This document shows positions 1-8,667 of a DNA stretch of 43,801 nt, one piece after another. The stretch covers positions 1-43,801 of IMG/VR virus record IMGVR_UViG_3300043448_000845; one strand, written 5' to 3'. Position numbers and translations under genes: made by a program. The notes beneath the pieces were generated by a model. The model had not been told where the DNA came from. It made no database searches and saw only the letters and a list, made by a program, of their open reading frames with translations. Origin of the DNA: a virus. How positions within the stretch are numbered: the stretch's first letter is position 1; each line of letters starts with the position of its first letter.

Positions 1-858
1 GGTGAACTTGCTTTGGTTATTGCACCACTTGGCGTTGGTAAAACGACTTTTTTAACAAAGGTGGCCAATAATGCCTACCAGACTGGTAGAAATGTTTTAC
101 AAGTATTTTTTGAGGATAAAGAAAAATCCATACAAAGAAAACATTACACACTTATAACTGGTGTTCCACTCAATAAATTAGCTGATAAAGAGGGTGTTTC
201 TTTAGTGAAATCCAGATTGGAGGCTTTTAAAAATAGAAAAGTTGACGGACAAGAACCGAAGAATAACTTATTTCTACAAAAATTACCCGCTGATGGTGTT
301 ACAATAACAAAAATCAAAAACATCATAAAGAAATTAAATTCAAGAGGTCATAAAATTGATTTATTGGTTTTGGATTACATTGATTGTATATCACTTGAAA
401 AAGAATATAGCTCAACCACAAATGATGAATGGGCTAGTGAGGGTAGAGTTATGCGACTTCTTGAAACAATGATTGAAGAGGTCGGTGTTGCTTGTTGGAC
501 AGCAACTCAAGGTAACCGAGCCTCAACAAGTGTTGAGGTGGTTAAAACCGAAAATATGGGCGGTTCACTTAAAAAAGCTCAGATCGCACACTTTATAATG
601 AGTATTGGTAAAACATTGGAACAAAAAGAAGCCAGTGTCGCAACAATTTCAATATTAAAGAATCGATTGGGTCGTGATGGTATGGTTTTTCCAAATTGTA
701 AATTTGACAATGGTACGTTAAAGATTAACACCGATGATCAATTAACTGAAAAGGGTTTTGAAAGCCAAAAGGCTAAAGAACAAGTAGATAAACGTAAGAA
801 TCTTTACAGAGGGTTTTTAGAATCTAGAGAAGGTGAAAATAATACTGAAAATCAGTAA
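1..858 (+). CDS. Replicative DNA helicase, DnaB/T4 gp41-like (5' partial)
   Basis: The reading frame is open from base 1, so the N-terminal part lies outside the window. What remains is the RecA-fold ATPase domain of a hexameric DnaB-family helicase that unwinds DNA at the fork. The Walker A loop APLGVGKTT lies at the very start, the Walker B strand LLVLDYIDC is about residue 120, and a TATQGNRAS segment about residue 167 matches the DnaB H3 region. The segment LKNRLGRDG near residue 220 fits the usual C-terminal arginine/lysine region. The charged tail ends in a run rich in Glu and Asn. It precedes the nrd operon, so it probably belongs to the replication/nucleotide module. A RadA/RecA-type ATPase is less likely because of the H3-like motif. 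Confidence 0.85.
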   Translation, partial: GELALVIAPLGVGKTTFLTKVANNAYQTGRNVLQVFFEDKEKSIQRKHYTLITGVPLNKLADKEGVSLVKSRLEAFKNRKVDGQEPKNNLFLQKLPADGVTITKIKNIIKKLNSRGHKIDLLVLDYIDCISLEKEYSSTTNDEWASEGRVMRLLETMIEEVGVACWTATQGNRASTSVEVVKTENMGGSLKKAQIAHFIMSIGKTLEQKEASVATISILKNRLGRDGMVFPNCKFDNGTLKINTDDQLTEKGFESQKAKEQVDKRKNLYRGFLESREGENNTENQ

Positions 859-863
859 ATTTT

Positions 864-897
864 TTTACCAATATTAACCCGAAATAAGTATATTTGC
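864..897 (+). promoter_or_regulatory. Bacteroidota-type promoter before nrdB
   Basis: The sequence TATATTTGC at 889-897 is a full match to the Bacteroidota -7 element TAnnTTTG. The -33 element is weak: only a T-run ending near 867 lies at the expected distance. Transcription would start near 903, leaving a leader of about 35 bases before nrdB. This is inference from known host promoters. Confidence 0.55.
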
Positions 898-937
898 AAA
901 TATTTATTTTTAACCTAACGCAATACAAAAAAAAACA

Positions 938-1885
938 ATGAATTTAAAAAGTAATGATTTAACAAAGAGGTATTCGATTTTCCCTATAACGCACCCAGAC
1001 TTATGGGAGTTTTATAAAAAAGCCGAAAAACAAACCTGGGTAGCTGAGGAAGTTGACCTGTCAAAGGATAAATACAATGAATTAACTGATTCCGAAAAAC
1101 AATATCTAAAAAACATTTTAGCGTTTTTTGCTATTTCAGATGGATTAGTGATCGATAATTTGGCGACAAATTTTATGGCCGAAGTTGATTTACTGGAAGC
1201 TCAATATTTTTATGGTCATCAAACATTTATTGAACAAGTACATGCTAATGGATATTCACTTTTGATTGAATCGTATGTAAAAGATGAGAAAGAAAAACTT
1301 GACTTATTTAATTCCATGGAAACAAGCCCATCTGTTGCGGCAAAAGCTTCTTGGGCTGAAAAATGGATAAGTCACCCATCTTTTGTACACAGATTAATCG
1401 CATTTGCTTGCGTTGAGGGAATTTCTTTTAGTTCTGTTTTTGCTGGAGTTTTTTGGTACCGCTCAAGAAATAAAATGGAGGGTTTAGCGGGTATGAATGA
1501 ATTAATTATTCGTGACGAAACATTACATTACGAATTTGCGGTTAATTTATATAACAATTACGTTACAAACAAATTACCAAAAGAAGAAGTGCGTGAAATT
1601 ATTTTATCTTGCTGCCAGGTGGAAGAGGTTTTTGTTAGAGAAAGTATGCCAAATGGACTTATGGGTTTAACAACAGACATGATGGTACAATATGTTAGAT
1701 ATGTTGCTGATGTTGTTTTAAAAGATTTTGGTATTGAACCAGAATTTAATATGAACAATCCTTTGGATTATATGGCAAGAATTGGTTTGTCCGCTAAAAA
1801 TAATTTCTTTGAACAAAGAATAGGACAATATACCAGAGTGGATATCCCAACCACAACAGATGGTATTTTTGATGATGATTTTTAA
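938..1885 (+). CDS. nrdB: Ribonucleotide reductase class I, small (beta) subunit
   Basis: This makes the radical-generating subunit that works with NrdA to reduce ribonucleotides to deoxyribonucleotides for phage replication. The 315-residue length fits the R2 family. Metal and radical residues are visible: the E-x-x-H-x-x-x-Y pattern in EQVHANGY (about residues 103-110, supplying the metal ligands and the radical tyrosine), a glutamate in the helix starting VEGISFSS, and the E-x-x-H pattern in RDETLHYEF. The acidic, aromatic C-terminus GIFDDDF is the usual tail that docks into the large subunit. The tyrosine is present, so a conventional tyrosyl-radical enzyme (Ia/Ib type) is most likely. 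nrdA follows 11 bases downstream, so the two are co-transcribed. Confidence 0.96.
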   Translation: MNLKSNDLTKRYSIFPITHPDLWEFYKKAEKQTWVAEEVDLSKDKYNELTDSEKQYLKNILAFFAISDGLVIDNLATNFMAEVDLLEAQYFYGHQTFIEQVHANGYSLLIESYVKDEKEKLDLFNSMETSPSVAAKASWAEKWISHPSFVHRLIAFACVEGISFSSVFAGVFWYRSRNKMEGLAGMNELIIRDETLHYEFAVNLYNNYVTNKLPKEEVREIILSCCQVEEVFVRESMPNGLMGLTTDMMVQYVRYVADVVLKDFGIEPEFNMNNPLDYMARIGLSAKNNFFEQRIGQYTRVDIPTTTDGIFDDDF

Positions 1886-1896
1886 AAAAAATAGAT

Positions 1897-4050
1897 ATGA
1901 GGATTAAAAAAAGAAATGGCGATTTTCAAGCTTTTATGCCTAATAAAATTTTGAGTAGAATAAAAAATAACTCAAAAGATTTAAATGTTGATGGTGATGC
2001 GTTATTCAAAGAAGTTATTCCTTTGATATACGATGGTATGACAACCACCGAATTGGATGAATTAATTGCGTTTAAGGCCGCTGATAAAGTAATAAACCAC
2101 CCAGATTATTCGACCTTAGGTGGCAGATTACTTTTGAGTAGACAATCAAAGTTAATTGGTAAGGAATTACAACCAGTTGATTTAACCTATGATTTTTTCG
2201 CGGCAACAACATTCTTGAAAAAATATTCAATGAAAGAAGGTAGTATGCCAATAGAATTACCCTCTTGTATGTATAATAGAGTGGCAAAACACTTATCAAG
2301 TTCGGATAAAGATTTTAAAATGTTTGTTGAGGAACTAACAAACAAAAGAATGAACTTCGCCACACCGATATACACAAATGCGGGGATCGACAAAAGAAAT
2401 GGGATGATTTCTTGTAATTTGACCACATTACATAGTGATAGTATTGATGGGATTGAGGATACACTTACAAAAATATCTTACGCGTCTAAAGAGGGTGCTG
2501 GTATTGGTATGTTGATCGATCCACTAAGAAGTCGCCACTCTATGGTTGGTTCATTTAATGGTAATGCTGGTGGTGTTGTCAGATTAGCTGATATGGTACA
2601 AAGTAAAATGAGATTCTACAAACAAGGTAGCCGTTCTGGTAGTTGCGCTTTATACCTTTCTTTATGGCATAGAGATATTATGGATTTCTTAGAATTGACG
2701 TTACCAATCGGTGACGAGCAAATGAGAACCAGAGATTTATTTACCGCAGTTGTTGTTAACGATCTGTTTATGGAAAAATTAACCAACAACGAAGATTGGT
2801 ATTTATTTTGCCCCAATGATATTGAAAAAGCTGGTTTAAAACCACTGCATGATACTTGGGGTAATGAATTTGTGGAACTATATAATAAAGCTGTTGAATT
2901 GGGTATTGGCACCCCAATAAACCCAAAAACAATTTGGGATGCGATTATTAAGGCTCAGGTTGAAAGTGGAAGACCGTATGTGTTCTTTAAAGACAATGCT
3001 AATAAAAGAAACATGCAAAATAATATTGGTGTTGTTAAACAAAGTAACCTTTGCATTGAAATTACAAATGTATCAAAACCAGGTTATACATCACAATGTA
3101 CGTTAGGCTCAATTAACCTAGCTGAACATGATGATTTGAAAAGTATAGCTAAGAGTACAAAAGTTATGGTTAGAGCGCTAAACGCTGTTATTGATAAAAA
3201 TAAATGGAGTGATGAATGGAGCGAAAAAGCTGGGTTGGATCAAAGATCTTTGGCGATTGGCGTAGCTGGTTTAGCTGACTTTTTCGCAAAGAAAAAGATT
3301 TCTTTTGAAAGTGAGGAAGCCAAAAAATGGAACACCGACATTTTCGAGACAATGTACAAAGCTGCGGTTACCGAATCTATGAACATGGCTAAAGAACAGA
3401 ATAGAAATTACCCCTCGTGGGATGGTAGTCCTTATTCAAAAGGCGAAACGTATATTGAAGGGTGGAGCCCATTATCAAAGGGTGAGCCGATACCGATGCT
3501 TAATTCATTACTACTTGGTTTAATGCCAACAGCGTCATCTGCAATATTACTGGGTGTATTTGAGTCGTTTGAACCAGTAACGTCAAATTTATTTACTAGA
3601 AGAGTTGGCCAGGGCGAATTTTTGGTAATAAATAAACACCTTGTAAATGAATTGGATGAGTTAGGTATTTGGGATAATGATATTAAAAATAAAATTATCG
3701 CCAATGGTGGGAGTGTACAAATGATCAATGAAATCCCCCAAGATATAAGACACAGATATAAAGATGTTTGGGAAATTTCACAAAGAACCTTATTGGATTT
3801 ATCGGCGATTAGGAACAAATATGTTGACCAATCACAGTCGTTAAATGTTTATCATTCTGATGCAAAATATTCTAAAATATCCAGCGCTTTAATGTATGCT
3901 TGGAAAGTCGGTTTAAAGTCTGGGGCTTATTATACAAGGACTAAATCTAAAATAGAAAATAATTCTAAACTATCATCTGTGGGGGGAATAGAACAAATAC
4001 CCAAAAAACCAGAAAATAGTCAATTTGAGTGCTTTGGATGCTCAAGTTAG
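1897..4050 (+). CDS. nrdA: Ribonucleotide reductase class I, large (alpha) subunit
   Basis: This is the catalytic subunit of the reductase. The first 85 or so residues form an ATP-cone regulatory domain (KKRNGDFQAF, then LGGRLLLSR), so allosteric control by ATP/dATP is likely retained. The catalytic set is complete: a cysteine in MISCNLTT and one in SQCTLGSIN form the redox pair, SNLCIEIT supplies the Asn/Cys/Glu active site, and GAYYTRT gives the paired tyrosines that pass the radical. The C-terminus ECFGCSS carries the CxxC pair that is reduced by a thioredoxin or glutaredoxin. The 717-residue length is typical of phage class I enzymes. I see no intein or intron. It ends just before a strong hairpin terminator. 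Confidence 0.97.
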   Translation: MRIKKRNGDFQAFMPNKILSRIKNNSKDLNVDGDALFKEVIPLIYDGMTTTELDELIAFKAADKVINHPDYSTLGGRLLLSRQSKLIGKELQPVDLTYDFFAATTFLKKYSMKEGSMPIELPSCMYNRVAKHLSSSDKDFKMFVEELTNKRMNFATPIYTNAGIDKRNGMISCNLTTLHSDSIDGIEDTLTKISYASKEGAGIGMLIDPLRSRHSMVGSFNGNAGGVVRLADMVQSKMRFYKQGSRSGSCALYLSLWHRDIMDFLELTLPIGDEQMRTRDLFTAVVVNDLFMEKLTNNEDWYLFCPNDIEKAGLKPLHDTWGNEFVELYNKAVELGIGTPINPKTIWDAIIKAQVESGRPYVFFKDNANKRNMQNNIGVVKQSNLCIEITNVSKPGYTSQCTLGSINLAEHDDLKSIAKSTKVMVRALNAVIDKNKWSDEWSEKAGLDQRSLAIGVAGLADFFAKKKISFESEEAKKWNTDIFETMYKAAVTESMNMAKEQNRNYPSWDGSPYSKGETYIEGWSPLSKGEPIPMLNSLLLGLMPTASSAILLGVFESFEPVTSNLFTRRVGQGEFLVINKHLVNELDELGIWDNDIKNKIIANGGSVQMINEIPQDIRHRYKDVWEISQRTLLDLSAIRNKYVDQSQSLNVYHSDAKYSKISSALMYAWKVGLKSGAYYTRTKSKIENNSKLSSVGGIEQIPKKPENSQFECFGCSS

Positions 4051-4055
4051 TAAGT

Positions 4056-4081
4056 AAAGCCACCATTTAGGTGGCTTTTTT
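4056..4081 (+). terminator. Rho-independent terminator after nrdA
   Basis: AGCCACC (4058-4064) pairs with GGTGGCT (4070-4076) around a five-base loop, ATTTA, and is followed by a T-run to 4081. This is the clearest terminator in the window and separates the nrd operon from the tail block. Confidence 0.9.
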
Positions 4082-4105
4082 GTTTACAATAAAATAATTT
4101 TTCTT

Positions 4106-4120
4106 ACTATTTATGAATAA
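4106..4120 (+). promoter_or_regulatory. Candidate phage late promoter before gp25
   Basis: ACTATTTATGAATAA ends ten bases before the gp25 start and lies just after the nrdA terminator, where a new transcript must begin. The same CTATTTAT core recurs before other operons in this window (22281, 27662, 37050, 41771). The promoter role is inferred. Confidence 0.5.
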
Positions 4121-4129
4121 ATAAAAATC

Positions 4130-4546
4130 ATGAATATTAGAAGACCAACGTATGGTGTTAATTTTCCCTTTGATGATGGTGACAATGGTGATTTTTTAAA
4201 GTTAACAACAACACCAGAATTAGAGGTTAAAACAAATTTAATACATCTTTTATTAACAAAAAGGGGTAGTAGATATTATTTACCAGATTTTGGCACCAAT
4301 TTATATCAGTACATTTTTGAACCGCTTGACGATATCACAATGGGTAAAATTGAGGATGAAATTACTGATGCTGTTGAAAAATACATACCAAATTTAACGA
4401 TTAATAAAATTATTATAAATAAATTTTACGATCAAATTGAATTTGTTGGCGATGACAAATTACAACACACAATAAAAATAAATCTTGATTACACAGTAAA
4501 TTCAAGAACATTCCAATCGTCTGGCACGGTAACATTATTATTATAA
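4130..4546 (+). CDS. gp25: Baseplate wedge protein, T4 gp25-like (GPW/gp25 family)
   Basis: This is a small baseplate protein with the lysozyme-like gp25 fold, which primes sheath assembly in contractile-tail phages. The 138-residue length fits the family (T4 gp25 is 132). The family core is visible: LLLTKRGSRYYLPDFGTN at about residues 42-59, followed by IFEPLDDIT, which occupies the place of the conserved EPR motif, and a helix IEDEITDAVEKYIP. It is the first gene of the tail block and directly precedes the gp6-like gene, the same order as in T4. Confidence 0.93.
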   Translation: MNIRRPTYGVNFPFDDGDNGDFLKLTTTPELEVKTNLIHLLLTKRGSRYYLPDFGTNLYQYIFEPLDDITMGKIEDEITDAVEKYIPNLTINKIIINKFYDQIEFVGDDKLQHTIKINLDYTVNSRTFQSSGTVTLLL

Positions 4547-4547
4547 A

Positions 4548-6368
4548 ATGGCTAAACAAATTAATTATAGTAAACGTGATTTTTCGTCATTAAAAACCGA
4601 ACAAATCAATTTTATTAAACAGTATTACCCAAATTTGGTGCAAAACTTTAATGACGCATCAATATTATCCGTATTTTTAGATTTAAATGCCGCAATTGCG
4701 GATAACCTTCACTTTCATATTGACAGAGCTTTACAAGAAACAGTATTGGACTACGCACAAGAAAGACAATCACTTTTCAATATCGCAAAGACATATGGTT
4801 TAAAATTACCAACTAGATCTGCAAGTGTTGCGGTATGCCAATTTAGTGTTCAGGTACCAATTAGGGGTGATGCTGAGGATAGAAGATATCTACCTTTAAT
4901 GTATGCTGGTTCACAATTTTTATCTGGCGATGTCAGTTTTGAGTTATTATATGACGTTGATTTTGGAGCAAATTTTAATATTTCGGGTAAAATTGATAGA
5001 ACTAAAATCCCAATTTATACAAATGGTGTTTTAACTGCTTATAGAATAACAAAAACTGGTATAGTTGTGGCTGGAGCGAGTAGAATTTTTACACAAAAAA
5101 TTTCAAATACAAGATCATTTTATCAAATAACATTGCCAGAAAATAATGTATTATCTATTGATTCTATTATTCATAAAAATGGTACATCGTTTCAAACAAT
5201 ACCAACAAATTTAGAATTTAATTCAAACACAAATAAATGGTACGAAGTTGCGTCTTTGGCTGAGGATACTATATTTGTCGAAGACAGAACTGTAGCACCA
5301 GTAAATGGCGTTTACAAAGGTGATTATACAAAAGTTGATAGACGATTTGTGAAAGAATTTACACCAAATGGGTTTTGTGTGTTAACTTTCGGTTCTTTGA
5401 CCGACCAAGGTTTAGACATATTAGATGATTTTGTCGATGCTAATACTTTTGATCTTAAAAGTTTTTTAAATAACCCAGGTTTAGGTTTGGCACCAATTAA
5501 CAATACAACAATGTACATTAAATACAGAATTGGGGGTGGTGAGGATACAAATGTTGGTGTTGGTACGATAGATACTACTGGACTTGTTTCAATGCAACTG
5601 AATGGCCCTGAGGCCCAAATTAATTCAATTGTACAAGGTTCACTAACGGTTACAAATGTTACACCAGCAATTGGGGGTGGGGATGCCCCAGGTATTGAGG
5701 AGTTAAGAAACTATATTTCATATAATTTTGCTGCTCAAAATAGAGCTGTAACATTGCAAGACTATAAGGCAATTTTACTCGGTATGCCAGCTAAATTTGG
5801 TGTTCCAGCAAAAGTAAGTGTCTCACAAATTCAAAATAAAATTAATGTTGGTGTTTTATCAACAGATACAAATGGTTCGTTAACAAATATTGTTTCATCA
5901 ACCGTTTTAGAAAATGTAGCAAATTATTTATCGAGATATAGGATGATAAATGATTATGTTGTCGTAAAACCAGCTGATGTGATTGATTTATCGTTTGAGA
6001 TATCAATTTTAAGTGAGGCTGGATCGCAAATAAACGCCATTGCTAACATTGCCGCAATATTAAGAGATGAGTTTTCCAAGGATAAAATGCAGTTAGGGCA
6101 AAGTTATCTTGTTGGGGATGTTATTAAAAAACTTTCACAGGTTGATGGTGTTTTAAATATTAACTATATCAAGGTATTTAACAAAGTTGGCGGTGATTAT
6201 TCATCAAGTAGACTTGACGATTCACTTTATATAAACGTTACTACGGGTGAAATTGATATAACTGGTGGTGTTATTCGTGTAAATGCCGATCAAATTTTAC
6301 AATTAAAGGCACCAGAAAAGGATATTGTGGTTATACCAACCACACAAAACACATTGTTAGGCGTTTAA
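4548..6368 (+). CDS. gp6: Baseplate wedge protein, T4 gp6-like (baseplate J family)
   Basis: This protein should form the ring of dimers that holds baseplate wedges together. The N-terminal segment up to about residue 90 has the family pattern: a D-x-S-x-L-x-V-x-L-type stretch (DASILSVFLDLNAAIADN), a helix rich in contacts, and QERQSLFNIAKTYGLKLP with the following Ser/Ala-rich strand. The centre contains GIEELRNYISYNFAAQNR followed by QDYKAILLG at about residues 380-410, which is the baseplate J core. The length of 606 residues is close to T4 gp6 (660). It begins two bases after gp25 and is followed by the next gene after one base, so translation is probably coupled. Confidence 0.9.
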   Translation: MAKQINYSKRDFSSLKTEQINFIKQYYPNLVQNFNDASILSVFLDLNAAIADNLHFHIDRALQETVLDYAQERQSLFNIAKTYGLKLPTRSASVAVCQFSVQVPIRGDAEDRRYLPLMYAGSQFLSGDVSFELLYDVDFGANFNISGKIDRTKIPIYTNGVLTAYRITKTGIVVAGASRIFTQKISNTRSFYQITLPENNVLSIDSIIHKNGTSFQTIPTNLEFNSNTNKWYEVASLAEDTIFVEDRTVAPVNGVYKGDYTKVDRRFVKEFTPNGFCVLTFGSLTDQGLDILDDFVDANTFDLKSFLNNPGLGLAPINNTTMYIKYRIGGGEDTNVGVGTIDTTGLVSMQLNGPEAQINSIVQGSLTVTNVTPAIGGGDAPGIEELRNYISYNFAAQNRAVTLQDYKAILLGMPAKFGVPAKVSVSQIQNKINVGVLSTDTNGSLTNIVSSTVLENVANYLSRYRMINDYVVVKPADVIDLSFEISILSEAGSQINAIANIAAILRDEFSKDKMQLGQSYLVGDVIKKLSQVDGVLNINYIKVFNKVGGDYSSSRLDDSLYINVTTGEIDITGGVIRVNADQILQLKAPEKDIVVIPTTQNTLLGV

Positions 6369-6369
6369 T

Positions 6370-8667
6370 ATGGATAGAAACATAAGAATCCCAGTAGATT
6401 TTTCTAAGGATGACAAATTAATACAATTTAATTTAGAGCAAGAGTTTGATAATCTTGAAATTCTTAGTTTAAAGATAACTAATTCAGACGCTTATACTAG
6501 ACAATGCTCAAATTTCGGAGTGATTGTTGGTAGAGTTATGTTAAATAGTGGATTCGGTGTTCAGAATGCGAAAGTTAGTGTTTTTATCCCACTAAAAGAT
6601 GAAGACAAAGATAGACCAGAGATATTAGAGTTATATCCATTTGAAACAATAAATGATACTTACCCAAATGGTGTTAGATACAATCTTTTTCCTAGAATCA
6701 AAAACGAAAGAAATCCGAGTCATAAAGCAATTGGTAATTTTCCGCACGAAAGTGATTTTACAAATTACCCGCAGTATCTCGAAATAATGGAAAAGTATTA
6801 TAAATACACAACCACAACAAACGAGTCTGGAGATTTTATGATATTTGGTGTCCCAACGGGGCAACATGATATTATTATGGATTTTGATGTTTTTGATACA
6901 AAATCTTTTGAATTAACAGCAAATGATTTGGTTGAACAAATATCTTTGAATAACAACATTGAGGAATTAAGATCATTATTACTTAGTAATTCGATTGACG
7001 CTCAAGAGCGAACAATTAATAGAAACAAAGTGCCTAATTTTATTTACTTGGGTAACAATAACTTTGAGGTCGAAGTAAAAACAAATATTGATGAAATGCC
7101 TAATATATTTCATCAGGTTAAACAAATAACTGTATCACCATTTTGGGGTGATGAGGATCAATGTGATGTGGGTATAACTAGATGTGATTTTAAAATAAAT
7201 TTTAAATACACACCAACCGCTGTATTTTTTGGGTATATACACGCACCAAGTGGTGGTTTTACGATAAACCCAGATTACAATTATAATATCACAACAAGAA
7301 GGCCAGAAATACATGCAAATGATGCTTCACTTAATTACGCAACTGGTGATATATACCCATATCAAAAAATGGAAATAGTTGTTTATCGGTTAGACGATAA
7401 ATTAAATCTAGGTTCTAGAAAAAGACTCGGCGTATTTACTGGCTCATACTACAATGGGGTATTCAGATTATCATTACCTATGTATACGGATTACTATATC
7501 ACAAATGAATTTGGTGATTTAGTTCCGACAAACGATACAACGAATGGAATACCAACAAAAGCATACTACGCTTTTGAGATATATGATACCGATGATAGAT
7601 GGACAGGTAGAAGATTACCGTGGGGTGGATTTGCAAACCAAATATTACCAGGTATTAGAATACCATCCACAATTAATGGAGATGTTTGGCTTGGTGGTTG
7701 GGAAGGTACTTGGGGTGGTTTATTTGAATATGATATATTAAACAGGCGTAGAAAGTTTTATACGGTAAAAACAATACACAAAAAACATTCTTTATCAAAT
7801 GCTTTAATACCTGGTAATTTTATTGGGTATTTTCCACAGTATAACCCAAATAAATCATCGGTTTTTTGGAATTTTCCTTTACATTATAATACAGTGGCAA
7901 ACATAGACGAACCTACGATTATTGGATCGATCTTAATACCAAGATTTTATACTACTTATGAGGATAATTCATTAAAAAGAGCGCATAAATTTTTAATTGA
8001 ACCTTGGAAAGATAAAACTGACACATATAACGAATGGGTTGGTGACTGGGAAATGTATTTGGGTCTAGGTGTTAAGAAAGATGGTGGTGTAAACTCAGGA
8101 TCGGTGTATTCAGAATTATTTAATGCCGATGATTTTATCAATAACGGTAATAATATTTTTGGCGATAATAATACTTGGAATTTTGGTGATAATACAACTA
8201 CAGTATTTAATGCTAGTTTATATGCGACAGAATTAGCCAAGAAAAAGGGTTCAAACGCTAATGGTTCTTCAGTACATAAAGCTTATAATCAAGTTGCGGA
8301 TGAATATCAAACATATGGTGTTTTTATTAATTCTGTGGAATATAACGGTAAAGAACCAATTTTAGAGGTTTTTATTGATGATATAACTGACGATTTACCA
8401 GATTTAATAAACGACCAGGTTTATTCTTCATATAGAAAAGGAGATGCTTCAATTATTAGATCGCAAATAACACAAATTGCCTCAGTTAGAAGTGTTAGTT
8501 TGGATTCTTCTGAAATTTTCGTTGAGCGTCCAGAAGAAACAATAACAACAACTAATTCAGAAAGTGCCACATCAAACAATAGTTATAAAGGAAAATATTA
8601 CTATTTTGGTTTATGGAAAGGCGCTAATGCGTTGTACGATATTGAAAAAAATTATTTTGTAAAATGA
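6370..8667 (+). CDS. Baseplate/tail structural protein with an N-terminal beta-sandwich domain
   Basis: I do not recognise a specific family for this 765-residue protein. Residues about 50-165 look like a carboxypeptidase-regulatory-type beta-sandwich: VGRVMLNSGFGVQNAKVSVF, then a later strand SGDFMIFGVPTGQHDIIMDF. Such domains occur in phage structural proteins and often decorate or bridge subunits. The middle is rich in aromatic residues and glycine (GGWEGTWGGLF near residue 442). It is one base after the gp6-like gene and overlaps the next gene by ATGA, so it is part of the baseplate operon. By position it could stand where T4 has gp7, but the sequence gives no support for homology. There is no signal peptide or membrane segment. 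Confidence 0.7.
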   Translation: MDRNIRIPVDFSKDDKLIQFNLEQEFDNLEILSLKITNSDAYTRQCSNFGVIVGRVMLNSGFGVQNAKVSVFIPLKDEDKDRPEILELYPFETINDTYPNGVRYNLFPRIKNERNPSHKAIGNFPHESDFTNYPQYLEIMEKYYKYTTTTNESGDFMIFGVPTGQHDIIMDFDVFDTKSFELTANDLVEQISLNNNIEELRSLLLSNSIDAQERTINRNKVPNFIYLGNNNFEVEVKTNIDEMPNIFHQVKQITVSPFWGDEDQCDVGITRCDFKINFKYTPTAVFFGYIHAPSGGFTINPDYNYNITTRRPEIHANDASLNYATGDIYPYQKMEIVVYRLDDKLNLGSRKRLGVFTGSYYNGVFRLSLPMYTDYYITNEFGDLVPTNDTTNGIPTKAYYAFEIYDTDDRWTGRRLPWGGFANQILPGIRIPSTINGDVWLGGWEGTWGGLFEYDILNRRRKFYTVKTIHKKHSLSNALIPGNFIGYFPQYNPNKSSVFWNFPLHYNTVANIDEPTIIGSILIPRFYTTYEDNSLKRAHKFLIEPWKDKTDTYNEWVGDWEMYLGLGVKKDGGVNSGSVYSELFNADDFINNGNNIFGDNNTWNFGDNTTTVFNASLYATELAKKKGSNANGSSVHKAYNQVADEYQTYGVFINSVEYNGKEPILEVFIDDITDDLPDLINDQVYSSYRKGDASIIRSQITQIASVRSVSLDSSEIFVERPEETITTTNSESATSNNSYKGKYYYFGLWKGANALYDIEKNYFVK

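Noticed and set aside
2616-2912. Minus-strand open frame inside nrdA, and a longer one at 3432-3818
   Set aside because: They lie opposite conserved catalytic sequence of nrdA and have no start context or protein-like composition; they are shadows of the real gene.
7544-7741. Plus-strand frames of about 65 residues at 7544 and at 9700
   Set aside because: Both are inside long tail genes in alternative frames and show no features of real proteins.
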